Notes under the pieces: generated by a model
What the model was told of the DNA's origin: nothing
Seen by the model: the letters and a program-made list of their open reading frames with translations, nothing else
The model's database searches: none
NCBI RefSeq assembly: GCF_030867095.1
Contig: NC_081824.1
Span: 116,878,162 to 116,942,161, forward strand
Direction of reading: 5' to 3'
Length of the DNA: 64,000 bases
Source of the DNA: Alligator mississippiensis
Taxonomy: Eukaryota > Chordata > Crocodylia > Alligatoridae
Made by a program: the position numbers and the translations under genes
Part shown: positions 60,331 to 64,000 of the stretch, one piece after another
Position numbering within the stretch: the first letter of the stretch is position 1
How the letters are laid out: the number at the start of each line of letters is the position of its first letter

Positions 60331-63117
60331 GTGCCTAAGAAATAACGCTTGCATTGTTAACCCTAGCCCATTTAACAACTCCCCCAGCAGTCCCTGTTGC
60401 CCCTTAGAGAATTTAAAGTTGCCTCTCTAGCAGAAAGTTTTATGAAGTGTGACAATGATAACAACAGTTGCATTCCACTTGGGATGAATACCCCTCTGGG
60501 AAGCAAGACTTATCCTATGCAAAGAGGTATAATGTGCAGCTTCCAGAACCATGTTTTCTGTCTGCTGTCACTTTTCTATCATATATAGAGATGATTTCAA
60601 CTGCTGTTGAAATTTTGTCATGTGTGAGTTGAAACACAACCACTGTGTAAAAACTCACAGCAACTCTAAAAAACAATTGATAGGACTTGCATAATATACG
60701 TGACTGTAATATTACAGGAAATTTATGAAGACCACAATAACCACATTGGAACTGAGCCAGGACATAAAGCTAATGACACTTTTAATCCTGGGGGGAGAAA
60801 AATTATTGTGAGCCCTTTAAGATTTTCACTAAAAGAAAACTGAACCCATTTTGTATCAGACAAGCAGATTCTACCATCTGAAGGAAAGAAACCATACATT
60901 GTCTCTAACATGTACAGGCAGTAGAACTGTTATCTGAGAATGCTCAGTGAAAGGTTTTAATTCATGTAGCTAAAAGGATGCTGAGAAATCTTGTTTTGCA
61001 AAATGGACCTTTCTTCATTTTACTAGGCTATTTCAACTTTGCCCTTTTCATAGGCCAAGGTAAAGGGTAAAAACAGGCCCCAGTGAAAAGACTATAATGG
61101 GTAGTCTGATTATTTCCCATGAACTAAAAGACACAAAGATCAAGACTGACTATGTTGGATGGTTTTGTTTTACCTAGTTTGTCTCCCTCCTTCCTTTTCC
61201 TTTATTTTATTAGCTCTCTTGTACTAGGCTCTATTTGGTACATGTAGTCAATCCTGTTTAATTTTCACTGGACCTCCAGTTAATTCTCATAGGTCCATTA
61301 ACTAGAACTTGCCCCACTAACCCTGCCATTTTCTTTCCTGGTAGTTGTACCGGGATGAAAGTAAAAACGTATCCAACATACTGCGAGGCCTGTCTTTGCT
61401 CTCTGTCCCTCCCATTTGACCTCATCTGGGGGCACAGCACTCTCACATCTTTGGAATGAGCCAGTTTTCCTGCATGAAATGATAATATTTACAAGATCCT
61501 ATCCAAGAACCAGGTATGGAAGAATCATACATATTTTCCTCTCCTACCCTTGCCCTGTGTCTTGTTTATTTATTCTCTATTCTCTAATGTCTATGGAGAT
61601 ATCACAGGAGGGAAAGTTTATTAATGTTAAAAACAAAAAGAAATTGCTTCCTAGCCTGTGAAATTCTAGAACAAACTTACTTTGTTACTCAAAAATAGTG
61701 CTCAAATACTTACTGCCACTCACGGGTGTTTCTCCATTTACTCCAGCAAAGAATCTGGAAAAAGTGAGCAGTGTGGGGTAGGAAAGGGAAATATATAACA
61801 TTAGTAGGCAATAACAGAGCAGCGAGTACCGAAATAACAGGGACAGAATGGTAACATTCTCCTAAGCTGTTCCCATATATATAACATACAACTCCTGCCA
61901 TGTCTACTGTGGAAGAGTAAAGTATCCATCCGAGTATCTTCCTCTAGTGTCTGTTGGTTTATGGGAGGTTGACCCGTACCAGTGTCAATGTAGCAGCCAA
62001 GTGGATGAAGTTAAGAGATGTCAAAGAGCCCTCAGGAAGCTTTCCTTTTTATAAAAAAAGAAGAAGAAGAGGAGACAGAGAGAGGCAGAGGTTTTGCAGT
62101 CTCTAATCAACAGTGATTGTTTCCTGTGCAAGTCAGCTGTTTCCACACAATAGCCAAACTGTTCAGCCTCCTGGCGCCATCCCAAGGTCATGGCTTTTCT
62201 ATTGTTGTTTCCACCTGATGGAAAATTCCTCTGCTTTTTTACAGACATGTTAAGTTTTCTCAAAATAAAATCCCTTTCCTTGACTGCCTCTAGTGGTTAG
62301 CGTGGGGTTCAGCAACTGGTCCTGATGTGACCTTGGTTATTCGAGGCCTGCCTTTCTCTCTAGAACATCAACACGTGAAGTGTACTTTATCTCAACAACT
62401 TGTTAACACTTTTCAAGCAAAATTGTTGCCTACACTTTGATATGAATAGGATACAAACCAAATTCAAAACAGACTTTATCTTCTGTACGTGTTTTTCTAA
62501 GAATTGGCATATCATTTCCCAAGAGAGAGTAAGAAATGGGGCCATGTCAGTTCCTAGATATTTTTTTTCTCCTAAAATATTCATCAATAGAAAAATAGCC
62601 TCTGCTGACAAAACAATCCTATTGAGAAGACCTATAGAAATAAATGTGTTAAATTAGATACCTCTTGAATTCTTAAAAGGTGGGGGGAGTTTAAATAATT
62701 GATGTACAATTTTTGCAAGCTTCTGAGCTTGGATTCGTTTTGGAGAGATGTCCAACAATTTAGCTGTTTGACCATATTTTAGCCTATCTGAGCATATCAA
62801 ACGGGGTAGACATGGTTCTACAAGTTCCTGAGTACCTCTTGAAAACTACATAAAGGTCTCAGTGCAGAAAGTATTGGGTTCAGTGGGAGTGGGGTCTGAT
62901 CAGCAATTTACGGGTCTGAGACCACAAAGAAGCTTTTGTACAGTTTAAAAAATATAGAATTTTATGGAGTATGGAACAGATATATTATTAATCTAGTTTG
63001 AAAATTAAAATACTTTGCTTTATATACTATCTCTGTAACCTTATGCTTTAGTTGCAGAATGTCAATATTAAAAAAAAATACAAAACTAGTTTACCCTACA
63101 TTCTTCCTATTGTGATT
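60331..63117. other. Unique AT-rich DNA
   Basis: Repeat-poor; short purine-rich AAGAAGAAGAAG run near 62058. No gene or RNA seen. Confidence 0.45.
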
Positions 63118-63577
63118 CCTATTGAGAGCCCAGAGGACAGCCACACGCGTGATCAAAGGTCAGGAAAACAGACCTCATGATGAGAGGCTGAGAGCTATGG
63201 GGCTCTTCAGCCTGGAAAAGCGCAGGCTCAGGGGTGATCTGATGGCTGCCTATAAGTTTATCAGGGGTGCTCACCAGGATCTGAGGGACGTTTGGTCACC
63301 AGAGCACCCCAAAGGATGACCAGGTTGAAAGGTCACAAACTCCTCCATGACCGTCTCAGGCTGGACATAAGGAAGAACTTCACTGTCCGAGCCCCCAAGG
63401 TCTGGAATAGGCTGCCACCGGAGGTGGTTCAAGCACCTACTTTGAACACCTTCAAGAGAAATTTGGATGTTTATCTTGCTGGGATCCTATGACCCCAGCT
63501 GACTTCCTGTACCTGGGGCAGGGGGCTGGACTCGATGATCCGAGGTCCCTTCCAGCCCTAATGTCTATGAAATCTAT
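63118..63577 (+). mobile_element. CR1 LINE, strongly 5'-truncated, plus strand
   Basis: Frames at 63122-63319 and 63292-63492 carry RAQRTATRVIKGQENRPHDERL, LFSLEKRRLRGDLMAAYKFIRG and LRLDIRKNFTVRAPKVWNRLPPEVVQAPTL; the frame shifts once between them. The 3' UTR has GGGGCTGGACTCGATGATCC and ends ATGTCTATGAAATCTATTTC. It is closest in wording to the 18285-18958 copy (same CR1 subfamily, opposite strand). Confidence 0.93.
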
Positions 63578-63941
63578 TTCAGTTATTGTGCTTCCATGCG
63601 GCATAACTTTATATTTAAGCAGCCTTGACCAATATTGTGAATCTCCATAAACATTATGTTCCAACTGTACAAGGATGAGTAGGTTTGAAGAAACAAGGCC
63701 TGGTGTCATACAAGGGTCCAAAAACATAAGCCAGGGTCAGGCTGCTAGCATACAAACATTGGGACTGCAGCATGTAAAGATGGACTCTCAGCATGCTCAA
63801 TAAGGACCATTTTCTTACTGTTTTGTGTGTGGGATAACTTACAGTAATTCACAGTACTGTACCTGGGATCTAATGAAACAACCGAGTTGTCCAACCTCTG
63901 GCTTAGGGATTGATTATTTGTGGTCTTCAAGGCCCTTTAGG
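63578..63941. other. Unique spacer
   Basis: Nothing recognised. Confidence 0.35.
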
Positions 63942-64000
63942 TAGTGACAGACGTTCAAAAAGCCTGAGCCTGAATTGATTCAATCTTTGCAGGTTAGTCT
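63942..64000. mobile_element. Left end of a second hairpin MITE, cut by the window edge
   Basis: TAGTGACAGACGTTCAAAAAG, then GAATTGATTCAATCTTTGCAGGTTAG, align with 32011-32066 at most positions. The left tip TAGTGACAGACGTT is better preserved here than in the 32 kb copy. The window ends in the middle of the expected hairpin. Confidence 0.75.

Overview
The window looks like non-coding vertebrate nuclear DNA from a sauropsid. A crocodilian is most likely, a turtle less so. The evidence is about eleven CR1 LINE copies whose 3' ends carry the ATTCTATGA-type terminal repeat, a dense set of short hAT-like and other terminal-inverted-repeat elements, solo LTRs, and a MIR-like relic, all set in AT-rich unique DNA. 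The species is inferred from repeat content, not read from a gene.

No host protein-coding exon, rRNA, tRNA gene or CRISPR array could be supported. The open reading frames that make sense as protein are LINE reverse-transcriptase remnants; the others are short and of biased composition, as expected by chance. The window could be an intron or intergenic desert.

Layout: 1-7 kb holds unique AT-rich DNA with a 1.1 kb CR1 (1233-2335), an old CR1 piece near 5.0-5.6 kb and a CR1-like tail near 3.1 kb. 7.2-8.3 kb is a GC-rich block built of large inverted repeats. 10-11.3 kb has the C-terminal part of a LINE whose translation includes a zinc-finger-like CxxC...H motif, followed by a pogo/Tigger-like element flanked by TA. 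12.4-14.3 kb holds a small MITE and a 1.3 kb hAT-type element. 18.3-19 kb is CR1, and 19.3-19.9 kb is polypurine and GC-rich. 20-26 kb is mostly unique, with a 340 bp TIR element at 21.5 kb. 27-29.1 kb has a possible LTR and a clear solo LTR with a 5 bp duplication. 29.3-33.2 kb contains three non-autonomous elements, one with a striking hairpin. 36-42.9 kb carries two CR1 copies, a hAT-like MITE, a MIR relic and a TA-flanked TIR element. 44-52.3 kb holds four hAT-like elements, a CpG-rich solo LTR, and two CR1 copies. 53.5-55.2 kb is TC-rich and GC-rich sequence plus a MITE. 56.1-60.3 kb holds the two longest CR1 copies, in opposite orientations. The window ends inside a second copy of the 32 kb hairpin element.

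The main general result is that most of the pronounced GC-rich islands coincide with, or lie inside, a mobile element or inverted-repeat block; they do not look like host CpG-island promoters. Nothing here acts as a pathway or operon. The most unusual structure is a GC-rich repeat cassette shared by two elements with unrelated ends (14.09-14.15 kb and 41.06-41.18 kb), together with the paired hairpin MITEs.
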